64,000 bases of DNA from CAZAKO01 sp964546145 (GTDB lineage: Bacteria; Fidelibacterota; UBA2242). The stretch lies in NCBI GenBank assembly GCA_964546145.1, contig CAZJIU010000002.1, positions 26,654 to 90,653 on the forward strand, read 5' to 3'. The notes beneath the pieces are model-generated. The model was not told where the DNA came from. It ran no database searches and saw only the letters and a list, made by a program, of their open reading frames with translations. The position numbers were made by a program, and so were the translations under genes. This document shows, in pieces, positions 1 through 9,211 of the stretch (the stretch's first letter is position 1; each line of letters begins with the position of its first letter).

Positions 1-783
1 ACAACCGATGTATACAACTATGTCGGCATCTGACCACTTGGCCAGCTGATGCTCAACTATAGTCTTACCCGTGCCAAATCCTCCGGGAATAGCCACCGTA
101 CCGCCTTTTGCAATTGGGAACAGCGTATCTATCACTCGCTGCCCGGTGATCATCGGCTGACTTGGTGTGAGTCTGTTATTGACCGGTCGCGGTTTTCGGA
201 CCGGCCAGCGCTGGAGCAGGGTCAGGGAATACTGCTCCTTATCGTTATTAATAACACATATTTCTTCTTCAACACTATATTCGCCCTGTGGCACAATTTT
301 GACCACTTTCCCAGTAATTCCAGGTGGCACAAGAATTTTTTGGACTACTCGTTCCGTCTCTGGAACATCACCAAGAACCTGACCTGCTCTGACCGTCTCA
401 CCGGCTTTAACCTGCGGCGTGAACGACCAGCGCTTTTGACGATCTAAAGGCGGTACCCGTACACCGCGACGAATATATTGATCTGAAATTCTTTTGATTT
501 CACTTAGTGGTCGCTGGACACCATCGTAGATTGTACCAATCAAGCCGGGACCTAATTCGACCGAAAGCGGCATTCCTCCACCATAAACCACTGCATCTGG
601 TGACAGACCAGTTGTATCTTCATAAACCTGGATCGTCATCAGATTCTCTCGCAGGCTTACAATCTCTCCGATGAGCCGATAGTCACCCACTTCGACGAAT
701 TCCAGCATCTGGGCCTGAGTAGTAATTTCTGCCTGGACGACTGGTCCCAATACCCGGGTGACTTTTCCGATTATCTCTGACAC
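1..783 (-). CDS. atpA: V/A-type ATP synthase catalytic subunit A (partial, 3' end off window)
   Basis: Catalytic nucleotide-binding subunit of the V1/A1 head, which couples ATP hydrolysis or synthesis to ion flow. The minus strand reads open from about 783 to the window edge, giving the first 261 residues: an N-terminal beta barrel (MSEIIGKVTRVLGPVV), the bulge domain of A subunits around residues 115-190, and a P-loop GGFGTGKT at about 234-241. The rest of the nucleotide-binding and C-terminal domains lies outside the window. GTG at 783 is chosen over GTG at 786 because AGGA stands 7 nt upstream. It follows the E subunit by 3 nt, so it is the seventh gene of the operon; B and D subunits are expected beyond the edge. 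Confidence 0.95.
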   Translation of the reverse strand, partial: MSEIIGKVTRVLGPVVQAEITTQAQMLEFVEVGDYRLIGEIVSLRENLMTIQVYEDTTGLSPDAVVYGGGMPLSVELGPGLIGTIYDGVQRPLSEIKRISDQYIRRGVRVPPLDRQKRWSFTPQVKAGETVRAGQVLGDVPETERVVQKILVPPGITGKVVKIVPQGEYSVEEEICVINNDKEQYSLTLLQRWPVRKPRPVNNRLTPSQPMITGQRVIDTLFPIAKGGTVAIPGGFGTGKTIVEHQLAKWSDADIVVYIGC

Positions 784-786
784 CAC

Positions 787-1431
787 TTAATCCTGTTGAT
801 TATTATCCATAAATTCCTGCATGACTGACCAACGGTGAGCCTCAAATATCCGCTCAACCCGAAGCGCGAGACAGTCGTCAAAACGGAGTCGCTTGTCGGC
901 TGAAAAAAGAATCACTCCGGGATCGGGAATGACATCACTGGTCATTATCAGCTGGACATTGTTGCCACTCCCCTGATTGATTTCAGTCTCCAGGGATTTT
1001 AATATTTTGGGCGTAAGCAAAACTTGCTCTCGGTCTCCACCAGAGATGAGAACCTTCTCGACATTCAAAGCTCTGACTCCCTCGAAAACCATCAGTTTCA
1101 GCAGGCTCATATATTCTGGCGTCTGACGTAGTTTCAGCAATCTTTCCTTAACCTGTTTAAGAATTTCGCCAATAATTATCGTCATTGCTTGTAACGACAG
1201 TCTTTTCACCTCAAGAGCTGCAACCGCTATAACGCGCTTTTGGACAAATTCGGCCTGAGTCTTAGCTCGCGCAATGAGTTCAGCTTGAATCTGTTCAGCT
1301 TCCTTTTTGGCCCGTCGCAGGATCAGCTCTTTTTCGCGCTCGGCAGCTTTCTGAACAGCCTCGATTTCCTTTTCAGATTGCTGGCTGATTCCATCAATGA
1401 TTGTATCGAGAGATGTCGGTCTATCTGGCAT
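787..1431 (-). CDS. atpE: V/A-type ATP synthase subunit E (peripheral stalk)
   Basis: Peripheral stalk (stator) subunit that holds the catalytic head still against the rotor. The 214-residue product has the family layout: a long charged helix rich in Glu, Lys and Ala over about residues 15-100 (EKEIEAVQKAAEREKE), followed by a globular C-terminal domain that caps the head (VQLIMTSDVIPDPGVILFS). The length is normal for the family (about 190-220). It sits between subunits F (6 nt upstream) and A (immediately downstream), so it is cotranscribed. The start is the first ATG after the F stop. Confidence 0.92.
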   Translation of the reverse strand: MPDRPTSLDTIIDGISQQSEKEIEAVQKAAEREKELILRRAKKEAEQIQAELIARAKTQAEFVQKRVIAVAALEVKRLSLQAMTIIIGEILKQVKERLLKLRQTPEYMSLLKLMVFEGVRALNVEKVLISGGDREQVLLTPKILKSLETEINQGSGNNVQLIMTSDVIPDPGVILFSADKRLRFDDCLALRVERIFEAHRWSVMQEFMDNNQQD

Positions 1432-1437
1432 AATTCC

Positions 1438-1746
1438 TCATTCGATCCTAACCCCTACTGCAGCTTGAACGACATCTTTGATTGAAATCCGTTCTCCGAC
1501 TGTGCCAAGTCGATCGGGAATTTCAACAATCAGCGGGTAGGCTTGATGAAAAAAATATTTTCTGACCTCAGGTCTAATCCAGTTTGCCGCCCTTTCCGAC
1601 AGCAGGATAATGCCAATATCACTATGGGTCATCGCCGCATCTAACGCCCGGTGTGTTTCCTGAGCTTCACGCACGACAACTCCTTCCACGCCGACCAAGC
1701 CGAAGCCCAGTACCATATCTTCATCGCCAATCACAAAAAATTTCAA
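1438..1746 (-). CDS. atpF: V/A-type ATP synthase subunit F (central stalk)
   Basis: Small rotor-shaft subunit that joins subunit D in the central stalk. The 102-residue protein shows the Rossmann-like N-terminus of the family (MKFFVIGDEDMVLGFGLVGV) and the middle helix-strand DIGIILLSERAAN, with the exposed C-terminal helix at the end. Length is typical (about 100). It is flanked by K upstream (15 nt gap) and E downstream (6 nt gap). Confidence 0.92.
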   Translation of the reverse strand: MKFFVIGDEDMVLGFGLVGVEGVVVREAQETHRALDAAMTHSDIGIILLSERAANWIRPEVRKYFFHQAYPLIVEIPDRLGTVGERISIKDVVQAAVGVRIE

Positions 1747-1761
1747 AAGACCTCCGGAAGA

Positions 1762-2178
1762 TCAAAGCTTGCCGAGAATCATTATGGCAATGATCAGACC
1801 GTAGATGGCAATTCCTTCAGCCAAACCAACAAAAATTAGAGCACTTCCCACCATTTCGGGCTTCTCGCCAATTGTGCCCATTGCGGCTGTACCAATATTA
1901 CCGACCGCAATAGCTGCGCCAATAGAACCTAATCCGACAGCTACCGCAGCTGCGATAAAACCAAATTTTGCTTTCGCCGCAGCAGCTGCCTCGGATTGGA
2001 TAGTTACCGCACTCGATGCCGGAGCTGTACCCTCTTTAACAGCAGGAGTTGTTTCTGCCGACGTCTGAGCTACGGCATTCAACACTAAAAACGATGCCCC
2101 AACAACAACTAACATACCAATCGTAATTGCAATTGCCAGGAGCTTCTTGATAAAATTAGGACTTGACATATTTCGCAA
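1762..2178 (-). CDS. atpK: V/A-type ATP synthase subunit K (membrane rotor proteolipid)
   Basis: Ring-forming c/K subunit that carries the coupling ion across the membrane. The last 70 residues form one Gly/Ala-rich hairpin: helix 1 GFIAAAVAVGLGSIGAAIAV, the loop GTIGEKPEM, then helix 2 with the ion-binding carboxylate E121 in FVGLAEGIAIYG. Y126 lies five residues after E121, as in Na+ c-rings, but I see no helix-1 glutamine, so ion choice is open. Ahead of the hairpin is a hydrophobic segment at residues 12-37 ending in AVAQ, then a linker rich in Ala, Thr and Ser (about 38-70). It looks like a cleavable signal or a third membrane helix. Most 2-helix K subunits are about 80 residues, so this one is long. 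Confidence 0.92.
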   Translation of the reverse strand: MRNMSSPNFIKKLLAIAITIGMLVVVGASFLVLNAVAQTSAETTPAVKEGTAPASSAVTIQSEAAAAAKAKFGFIAAAVAVGLGSIGAAIAVGNIGTAAMGTIGEKPEMVGSALIFVGLAEGIAIYGLIIAIMILGKL

Positions 2179-2217
2179 TCCTCCGCAATATTAATTTCAA
2201 CTTATTCTATCCAAATA

Positions 2218-4182
2218 TCATTCAATAGTAAGGTTCTCGCTGACCGGTTTATAAATTGAACGGCTGGGTCGAAAAAAACGGCTAAAAAATTCATAAAATT
2301 CCAATCGAATGGCTTGAATTGTAACGATCAATCCCTCCAGTACAATTATCAGCAGATTACCAAATATTAACACAAGTACCGATGCCAGACCAGCCAACTT
2401 GCCACTTAGCATATCCGATAGAGCAAAGATCGCCATAAAAAGACCGGCATGTGCTAGTCCAAAAGCGGCAATACGGATAAAAGAGACGGTATTCGCTAAA
2501 AATCCCAGCACAATTTCGAGTATCTCGACCAGCGCTTGCATCAGGCTATTCGCAATTTCGCTTCCGCGCAGACGATAATTCTTTTTAATCAAATGAATAA
2601 TAGGTTCGTGGAAAAAAAGGAGTAGGGCACAAGCAACGGCAATATATATCACAAGCAAGCCGACCCCTTCACCGGTTTTTGAAAGCATCAATTTGCTCAC
2701 CAGAATAATCCCACACCAGTACAGAATGCCGCTGATCAAACCGGCTTTATCAAACAGTGAGCTGATCAAATTGCCGCTCCGAATCCCGTTGATCAGATTG
2801 ATCACAATCGACAGCGATATCAAACCGATACCATAATAGATGACCACCTTGAATAATAACTCAATTGATTGCATCGGCTTGACCCACAGGGTTGGCAGCC
2901 AGTCTTCGACGCCAAAGACACTGCCAAATAGAAATCCGAAAACGATACTGGCACAACCGGCATATAGCGCCATCCAACCACCCTTACGTAGAGTATCCCT
3001 CTTGGTTTTCAAAGCCAGCCAGAGACCGGCTAAAGCCAGAACGAGTCCATGACCGACATCACCAAACATAAGACCAAACATCAACAGGAAACTGACTCCC
3101 AGAATCGGTGTTGGATCAATTGTCTGATAGCGTGGTAAGCCATATCCGGCAGTTAGCATCTCAAAAGGCTTGAAAAAAGCCGGATTGCGCAATTTTACCG
3201 GTACTTCTATCTGCCCTTCCCTAACTGATTCCACTGCCTCTGCCGGGGTAATGTTTATAACCGCCCGATCCTGGGTTACCTCTTCCAATTCCTTGACAAA
3301 TGCCGGGCGCCGGCTTTCGGGCAACCAGCCGCTAAAAAGGCAGGTCTGTTCAGTCCGCCGGAAGAAGTGCAACATCCGGCCAAATAGCTGCTCATGCCGG
3401 ACACGCAGAAATGCAGCAGTCAGAAATTCCTGATATTGATTAATAATAGACTGTAGTTTCTCATCGGCCTTACGCAGTTTATCGGCCGTCTGGGTTAAAT
3501 TACGTTCTAAAATCTCAAGTGATTCGGCAGCCAGGGTGGCCGATTCTTTTTCCGTTCTTGACGCTCGAAAACCAGCCGCTTCCAAAGCACTATGGAGCGC
3601 ATCTACGTCCCGCTTCAAAACAATCGCCACAATTGATAACATTCCCTCAACGTTCCCGATTGGCAAAGTAACGTGCAGGATCGAATCAAGCCGTTCCTCA
3701 AGGATCGCCAGATTCGTTTCAGGTATTTGACCAGTCTCTATTGCCAGGTATGAATAACTGCCGGTGACCTGGATACCCCGACCAATTCCCGGGAAGCGCT
3801 CATAGCGCCCCTTGAGTTCGTTCAGTCTCTGTAATTCTCTGGTATAGATTTCGCGCTGCTGAATGGCGGATTCAATCTCCGGACTGATCGCTTCCAACTG
3901 CCGGTCAACTTCAGCCCAATCGAGAGTGAGAGGTTGTACCCCTTGCAGCCGATCGGTCAATTTTAGCGACCTTATCAGGTTTTCAACTTTCTCCCGCCGG
4001 CTGCGAAACTGTGGCGTTTCCTCCTCGGTATAGGAGCGTGCCAAATCTTTAAGCCAAGGATTAATCTGACCAGCATCGGCAATCTGCAGGTCACCCTGCC
4101 GGATAACCGTTTCGGCTACACAGTCGGTATCCTTTTCAAGAAAGATAGCATTGATAAGTAACATTTTCTCGGGGAAAAACAT
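2218..4182 (-). CDS. atpI: V/A-type ATP synthase subunit I (stator a subunit)
   Basis: Membrane stator that forms the ion half-channels next to the K ring and anchors the peripheral stalks. The 654-residue product is of normal size (about 600-660). Residues 1 to about 330 are the soluble dumbbell arm with coiled coil (residues about 230-260). About 355 to 620 hold seven to eight membrane helices (ILGVSFLLMFGLMFGDVGHG opens the domain). The channel arginine is R626 in IRLEFYEFFSRF, the family's best-kept motif. It lies 8 nt after subunit C and before K. Confidence 0.95.
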   Translation of the reverse strand: MFFPEKMLLINAIFLEKDTDCVAETVIRQGDLQIADAGQINPWLKDLARSYTEEETPQFRSRREKVENLIRSLKLTDRLQGVQPLTLDWAEVDRQLEAISPEIESAIQQREIYTRELQRLNELKGRYERFPGIGRGIQVTGSYSYLAIETGQIPETNLAILEERLDSILHVTLPIGNVEGMLSIVAIVLKRDVDALHSALEAAGFRASRTEKESATLAAESLEILERNLTQTADKLRKADEKLQSIINQYQEFLTAAFLRVRHEQLFGRMLHFFRRTEQTCLFSGWLPESRRPAFVKELEEVTQDRAVINITPAEAVESVREGQIEVPVKLRNPAFFKPFEMLTAGYGLPRYQTIDPTPILGVSFLLMFGLMFGDVGHGLVLALAGLWLALKTKRDTLRKGGWMALYAGCASIVFGFLFGSVFGVEDWLPTLWVKPMQSIELLFKVVIYYGIGLISLSIVINLINGIRSGNLISSLFDKAGLISGILYWCGIILVSKLMLSKTGEGVGLLVIYIAVACALLLFFHEPIIHLIKKNYRLRGSEIANSLMQALVEILEIVLGFLANTVSFIRIAAFGLAHAGLFMAIFALSDMLSGKLAGLASVLVLIFGNLLIIVLEGLIVTIQAIRLEFYEFFSRFFRPSRSIYKPVSENLTIE

Positions 4183-4190
4183 CGCTATCC

Positions 4191-5219
4191 TCAGTAAACT
4201 AAATTGGCCAATATCTTCGGCGGTGGCAGTTGATAATGCTTGGCATTGATCAGCGACCGAATATTGCGCGTCTCAATTCTGAGCAGGTAATAGTATCCGA
4301 CAGTTGAGCCGATCGAGAGGGGATATTCCAGAAACAGGCGGTTGGCTTCATAATACAGTGCCTGATTAAGAAACTGTTCCAGCTTTTCCAGTGCCCCGGT
4401 CTGGGTCGTGTCAGATGATTCGGTTGTAATCCCCGGCAAGAGGCGATCAAGACCTTCATCAAGTGAACCAGTCATGATCATTTTGCGCAATGTTGCCTGC
4501 GGTAAACGGTAACCATTTGGGATCAGACTAACTTCCATCGCCGCAATCTGTGCTTGGTAATATTTGCGAATCCGGGCAACCCAATCAAGATTTTGCAGAT
4601 CAATCTCGATTCCAATCATGCGACGAACAATATGCTGGTCAGTTTTACTCAAGCGGGCCGTAATATTCCAGATTTCGCGATAGATACTTTTATCAATTCC
4701 CACCTCGACTTCAAAAAGACTCTTATGCCGCTCATACGCAGCTGCCAAACTCAAAAATGATTCATAGAAAAAGGCGTCGGACAGGTAACCGGCAAACTTC
4801 ATCAGGGTCCTTGCCACTAGCATTTCCTGAACCGGCAAAATAAGCAATCCAGGACTCTCAATAATACCAACGACGTTTTTGTCCCGCTTCTGCCAGGCCC
4901 GCATTATTGTTTTAACATTTTGGGCATCAATACGAGAAAGTAGTGCCGCTAAGATATTCCGCGCCTGACCCTTACTCGCATTCATTATCCCTAATACCTG
5001 GCGAACCTCTTCCTGAAGCAGGAGACATTCGAGTGATTCAATCGAGCGTTCGGGAGCCTTTTTAAAAAGCGTCCCTGGCTTCAATCGAGCTAACTGATTA
5101 AGAGCATCCGAGAGACTGGCAGCTGACGCAAGTGCCTTATAGGCACTACCAGATAAAAGCGAACTGCGTTTGGCGCGAACCATAGCATTGACATAACCGT
5201 ATGTGCTGACCGAACTCAT
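4191..5219 (-). CDS. atpC: V/A-type ATP synthase subunit C (rotor cap)
   Basis: Links the central stalk to the membrane K ring. The 342-residue protein, all alpha, starts with the family signature MSSVSTYGYVNAMVRAKRSS and ends with repeated helical bundles (YYLLRIETRNIRSLINAKHY near the C-terminus is diagnostic). I take ATG at 5219, which overlaps the upstream stop as ATGA (4 bp). The longer reading from 5255 would add 12 residues inside the preceding gene. The overlap implies translational coupling with the upstream stalk subunit. Confidence 0.92.
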   Translation of the reverse strand: MSSVSTYGYVNAMVRAKRSSLLSGSAYKALASAASLSDALNQLARLKPGTLFKKAPERSIESLECLLLQEEVRQVLGIMNASKGQARNILAALLSRIDAQNVKTIMRAWQKRDKNVVGIIESPGLLILPVQEMLVARTLMKFAGYLSDAFFYESFLSLAAAYERHKSLFEVEVGIDKSIYREIWNITARLSKTDQHIVRRMIGIEIDLQNLDWVARIRKYYQAQIAAMEVSLIPNGYRLPQATLRKMIMTGSLDEGLDRLLPGITTESSDTTQTGALEKLEQFLNQALYYEANRLFLEYPLSIGSTVGYYYLLRIETRNIRSLINAKHYQLPPPKILANLVY

Positions 5220-5593
5220 TGTGAGGTAAAATCCCCCTTGAGTACGAGCTGCCATAATTTTTCTGCTGCAGTCTTAATTTTTTCCCGATTACTTTCCAGA
5301 ACCTGCGCCTGTTGTGCATGTGCCTTCTGAATCGCGGCTTCCTTTCCCTGCTCAGCCTGGGCCTTAGCCTTTAATACGAGCTCCTCGGCCTCGCGCTGAG
5401 CCGTCGCGCGCGTTTCTTCAATTAAATTTTGAGCCTCAGCTTGCGCGGCTGCAGTGTCCTGGCGTGCTTGGACCTGAGCAGCCTCAAGCGCCGCGCGAGC
5501 CCGTTTTTCTTCATCTATAATCTCTTGAAGATAATCTTTAACATCGGGCTCAGATTGCAATCTATCTGTCGTCTTTAAATCCTCCGGTTTCAA
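5216..5593 (-). CDS. V/A-type ATP synthase peripheral stalk subunit H/G
   Basis: The first gene of the operon encodes a 125-residue, almost wholly helical coiled-coil protein rich in Ala, Glu, Gln and Lys (EAQNLIEETRATAQREAEEL). It matches the G/H stalk subunit that pairs with E in a right-handed coiled coil. Function is inferred from composition and from its place at the head of the ATPase operon; sequence in this family is poorly conserved. The start is unclear: TTG at 5593 has no good ribosome site, whereas GGAGG at 5581-5585 lies inside the reading frame, 8 nt before an in-frame ACG at 5572. Confidence 0.82.
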   Translation of the reverse strand: MKPEDLKTTDRLQSEPDVKDYLQEIIDEEKRARAALEAAQVQARQDTAAAQAEAQNLIEETRATAQREAEELVLKAKAQAEQGKEAAIQKAHAQQAQVLESNREKIKTAAEKLWQLVLKGDFTSQ

Positions 5594-5826
5594 TCTCTGT
5601 CTAAAAGACCGAAAAAAGCGACGTGTAATTTAGGTCTTCTGACAATTAATAATAAAGACAATTTTTACCTAAAATACCAGACTTAAAAGTCACAAAGTTG
5701 GTAAATAATCAAACCGATTTTGAAAAAATCATTGATTAAGCAACTTTTCCGGCCCTAAAAGATGAAGATTCACTTGTAATTGGATTGAAAATTTTTAAAA
5801 CTATCTTTGTTTTTCAAAGAGGATAT

Positions 5827-6789
5827 ATGATTACCAAAGAGATTGAAATCAAGGGAACCGATCCTTTACTAGTGCTAGGGGTCAATGATTCTCTGATTAG
5901 AATTATCGCCGAGCAGTTTCCCTTGAAAATTGTCGCCCGCGGTCATAAAATAATCCTATCCGGGGAAGCCAACATTATCGAACAAGTCAATCGGATTATT
6001 GGCGAGATGCTGGTAACCATCAATCGCAAAGGTACGCTTGACGAATCCGATTTGCATACTCTGATTCAGTTGGAATTAAGTGGACAGAAAAGGGATCTCG
6101 AAGTGACACCTGACACCGTCATTCTCTACAAGAAATCCGGTGTAATTAAACCACGCTCACCCAATCAGGAGCGCTATTATAAATCAACCATCCGTAACGA
6201 CGTCGTATTTGGAATTGGGCCGGCAGGAACGGGAAAAACCTATCTGGCGGTCGCAATTGCGGTTGCCGCCCTGCGCAATCATGAGGTTAAACGGATCATT
6301 TTAACCCGCCCCGCTGTCGAAGCTGGAGAGAGCCTCGGATTCTTACCCGGTGACCTGACCGAAAAGATCGAGCCCTATCTAGCGCCGCTCTACGACGCCC
6401 TGCATGATATTCTCCCGGCCGATAAACTGAAAGTCTATACCGAACAGCACATTATCGAAATCCTTCCACTGGCTTATATGCGCGGACGAACCCTTAATAA
6501 TGCTTATGTTATTCTCGACGAAGCCCAGAACACCACCAAGATGCAAATGAAAATGTTTCTGACTCGTCTCGGGATTAATTCCAAGGCAATAATTACCGGC
6601 GACATTACCCAAATCGATATTCCCGATGAAAAGGGTTCAGGGCTGATTGAAGCTCACGAAATCCTCCAGAATATAGACGGCATTGACTTTATCTATTTCG
6701 AGCCGGCCGACGTAGTCCGGCACCGATTAGTTAAAGAAATTATTAATGCCTACAATGGAGAAAGTAACCGAAAATCGCCAGAAAAATGA
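5827..6789 (+). CDS. phoH: PhoH family ATPase
   Basis: PhoH/YbeZ-type cytoplasmic ATPase, linked in other bacteria to RNA metabolism and ribosome quality control together with YbeY. The 320-residue product has an N-terminal KH-like region (about 1-90), then the PhoH ATPase core with P-loop GPAGTGKT at 131-138, the motif ILTRPAVEAGESLGFLPGDL and Walker B VILDEAQN. ATG at 5827 has GAGGA just upstream and gives the usual family length. A TTG start at 5785 would add 14 residues without a ribosome site. It is divergent from the ATPase operon. No ybeY lies next to it here. Confidence 0.93.
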   Translation: MITKEIEIKGTDPLLVLGVNDSLIRIIAEQFPLKIVARGHKIILSGEANIIEQVNRIIGEMLVTINRKGTLDESDLHTLIQLELSGQKRDLEVTPDTVILYKKSGVIKPRSPNQERYYKSTIRNDVVFGIGPAGTGKTYLAVAIAVAALRNHEVKRIILTRPAVEAGESLGFLPGDLTEKIEPYLAPLYDALHDILPADKLKVYTEQHIIEILPLAYMRGRTLNNAYVILDEAQNTTKMQMKMFLTRLGINSKAIITGDITQIDIPDEKGSGLIEAHEILQNIDGIDFIYFEPADVVRHRLVKEIINAYNGESNRKSPEK

Positions 6790-6817
6790 ACCAATTTAAT
6801 TAGGTGCATTTGGTACA

Positions 6818-8569
6818 ATGACGGATCGAAATTCACTGGGTTATTTAAGACCTAGTGTAACAAGATATTGGTTGCTGACAATTCAGTTTGTAGTTACTTT
6901 GGGCACTTATCAAATACTGGCAAATCAAGGTATCCATCCGCAGAAGGTCTGGATCTTCCTGGATGAATCGCAGCTGTCTCCTGCTGAAATGAAGCCTTTT
7001 CAACTTTCCGCACGAGCACGAGAGCGTTCACTAACCAAAGGCTGCAACGCTCACGACAATCTTTCCGCCTCCCAACCAGGACAAGCTATTGAATCCATCA
7101 TTGCTCAAAATACTGAGAAAATTCATTTCTATTCACGCGCTTTAAGAGCATACTCAGCCGAGGCAACTCCAGCCCAGATAAAGCAGCTGGAATTTCTGCC
7201 AATTGTACTCAAGGTACAACCAGTAAAAACATACCATAGTACCATAGATCCAAACGAACCAGCCGGAGCGCTGCGGTTGCCCAAAGAATCCTCTCCGCAA
7301 ACTCAATACGGAGCAACCTATACCCAGCTGGCTATACTTAACGTACCGACGGCTCATGATTCTGGCTTTAGCGGTCACGGCGTGCGGATCGCCATGATTG
7401 ATGCCGGCTTTCAGAAAAACCACGAGGTCTTCCAGAAAATAATTAGTGAAAATCGCTTGATTGCCGAGCAGGATTTTATCTTTGATGACAACAATGTCTC
7501 CGACGAAGTTAAAGAGGATACTACTAAGAATGGCCCCCAGGGAGATCATGGAACCTCGGTATGGAGTGTGATTGGTGGATACCAACCCGGTATCTTAATT
7601 GGTGTTGCCTGGGGTGCTGAATACCTGCTTGCCAAATCCGAGCGAATTGGCTCGGAAAGCATTATCGAAGAGGACCAATTCGTGGAAGCGGTCGAGTGGG
7701 CTGAAGCAATGGGTGCCGATATAATCAGTGCCTCAGTAGCCTATCGGGACTTCGATAATCCTGCCGACGATTATCAGTATAGCGACTTGGACGGGCAAAC
7801 CACTAATTCTGCCAAAGCCATAAACTGGGCTTTCGAACGCGGAATTGTAGCCGTAATCAGCGCCGGTAATGAAGCCAATCATTATGATGACGTTGGCGGT
7901 CTATTGACACCAGCCGATGCCTGGGGCGCCCTAGCGGCCGGAGCGGTTGATACCAATAAAAATATTGCCTCCTTCAGTTCCTACGGACCCACTGCCGATG
8001 GTCGCATCAAACCGGACCTGTGTGCTCCGGGTGTCAGGGACTACACCGCAACGTGTTCGTCCACTAACAGCTATGCCTACCGTAGCGGGACCTCGTTTTC
8101 AGCTCCCCTGATTGCCGGGTGTGCTGCTTTACTTGTAGAAAAATTTCCTAATGCCCCACCAATTTTCATTGCCAACCGACTTAAACAATATGCGTCCTAT
8201 GCTGATAATCCCGACCAACGTTATGGCTGGGGTATTCCAGACGTGGCGCTCTCAATTTTTACTCCGATTGCGACAGCTAGTCAGGACCAAATTACTGTCT
8301 TTCCTAATCCCTCAAACGAGGAAACGTTTTTCTTCTTCCACTGGAATCATATAGTTCCGCCGACCGGAAATACCGAGTTGTCAGTATTCAATATCTTGGG
8401 GGAACGGGTCTGGCAACAGCGCCTGCAGCCCAAAACCGCCGGTACCGCAGAATTACTCTATTGGGACCATCGCAACAACTCTAACCGCAAGGTATCAACC
8501 GGCGCCTATTTTGTGACAGTTAAAGACGGCTCAAACTATCTAAAAGGGAAATTTTTGATAATCCACTAA
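6818..8569 (+). CDS. Secreted subtilisin-like serine protease (S8) with T9SS sorting domain
   Basis: Exported endopeptidase of the subtilase family. The 583 residues comprise an N-terminal signal/anchor (hydrophobic about 18-36), a propeptide-like region (about 45-140), the catalytic domain (about 165-480) and a C-terminal beta domain (about 490-583). The triad is visible: D195 in IAMIDAGF, H244 in DHGTSV and S426 in SGTSFSAP, with oxyanion N351 in SAGNE. The end region (VFPNPSN, then SVFNILGERVW, then TGAYFVTV and a basic-hydrophobic tail) is a type A CTD of the type IX secretion system, so the enzyme is expected at the cell surface or outside. The secretion machinery itself is not in the window. 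It lies 28 nt after phoH and may share its transcript. Confidence 0.93.
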   Translation: MTDRNSLGYLRPSVTRYWLLTIQFVVTLGTYQILANQGIHPQKVWIFLDESQLSPAEMKPFQLSARARERSLTKGCNAHDNLSASQPGQAIESIIAQNTEKIHFYSRALRAYSAEATPAQIKQLEFLPIVLKVQPVKTYHSTIDPNEPAGALRLPKESSPQTQYGATYTQLAILNVPTAHDSGFSGHGVRIAMIDAGFQKNHEVFQKIISENRLIAEQDFIFDDNNVSDEVKEDTTKNGPQGDHGTSVWSVIGGYQPGILIGVAWGAEYLLAKSERIGSESIIEEDQFVEAVEWAEAMGADIISASVAYRDFDNPADDYQYSDLDGQTTNSAKAINWAFERGIVAVISAGNEANHYDDVGGLLTPADAWGALAAGAVDTNKNIASFSSYGPTADGRIKPDLCAPGVRDYTATCSSTNSYAYRSGTSFSAPLIAGCAALLVEKFPNAPPIFIANRLKQYASYADNPDQRYGWGIPDVALSIFTPIATASQDQITVFPNPSNEETFFFFHWNHIVPPTGNTELSVFNILGERVWQQRLQPKTAGTAELLYWDHRNNSNRKVSTGAYFVTVKDGSNYLKGKFLIIH

Positions 8570-8595
8570 AAATCAACCGGAGAGATTGGCTGCTT

Positions 8596-8624
8596 TTGAC
8601 AACCTAATAAGTTATCCATAGTCT
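8596..8624 (+). promoter_or_regulatory. Sigma70-type promoter of the ECF sigma factor operon
   Basis: A perfect -35 TTGACA (8596-8601), a 17-nt spacer and -10 TAGTCT (8619-8624, keeping the key T1, A2 and T6) lie 20 nt before the sigma gene start. I see no typical ECF-type GGAAC element here, so basal expression is probably from the housekeeping sigma factor. Any autoregulation by the encoded sigma would need another site. Confidence 0.6.
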
Positions 8625-8643
8625 AAAACAAAGAGATTTATGT

Positions 8644-9198
8644 ATGGAACTCTTGGAAAAAGAACTAATCGAAAGAGTCAAAAATGGTGATGAAATGGCT
8701 TTCCGACAGATCATGAGCAAATATGGCGAACGCATCATGGGTTTAGCCTTCCATTTCACCAAAAATTATCAAGACGCTGAAGACTTGTATCAGGAAACTT
8801 TTATCAAAGTGTACAAAAACATTCAAACATTCCGGTTCGAAAGTGAGTTCTTCACCTGGGTTTATCGGATTCTGGCTAATCAGGCTTTTAATTATTACCG
8901 TAAATCCCGCAGAATGTCAATTGTTGATCCCGGAGAAGAGAATTATCTCTGGGAGACGATCCCAAGTGAAGATTCTGAGGCAGCTGATCAGGTAACCTTA
9001 AATACTTCGCTACGAGAGGAAATTGACCGGGCTCTGATGCGGCTCTCTTCCCAGCAACGGGTCGTATTCATCCTCAAACATTACGAGGGCAAGAAGATCA
9101 AGGACATCGCTACTATCCTCGATTGCACCGAGGGTACAATCAAACGTTACCTGTTCCGGGCTACCCGCAAACTCCAAACAATCTTGGCAAAAGCATAA
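8644..9198 (+). CDS. ECF-type RNA polymerase sigma factor
   Basis: Alternative sigma factor that redirects RNA polymerase, normally held inactive by the anti-sigma encoded next door. The 184 residues hold region 2 (about 10-80: DAEDLYQETFIKVYKNI and FFTWVYRILANQAFNYYRK, core and -10 binding) and region 4 (about 128-180: SSQQRVVFILKHYEGKKIKD and the helix-turn-helix ILDCTEGTIKRYLFRATRKL, -35 binding), joined by an acidic linker. No extra C-terminal domain is present. The gene heads an operon with the anti-sigma factor 13 nt downstream. Confidence 0.95.
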   Translation: MELLEKELIERVKNGDEMAFRQIMSKYGERIMGLAFHFTKNYQDAEDLYQETFIKVYKNIQTFRFESEFFTWVYRILANQAFNYYRKSRRMSIVDPGEENYLWETIPSEDSEAADQVTLNTSLREEIDRALMRLSSQQRVVFILKHYEGKKIKDIATILDCTEGTIKRYLFRATRKLQTILAKA

Positions 9199-9211
9199 AA
9201 AGGAGAAGTTT

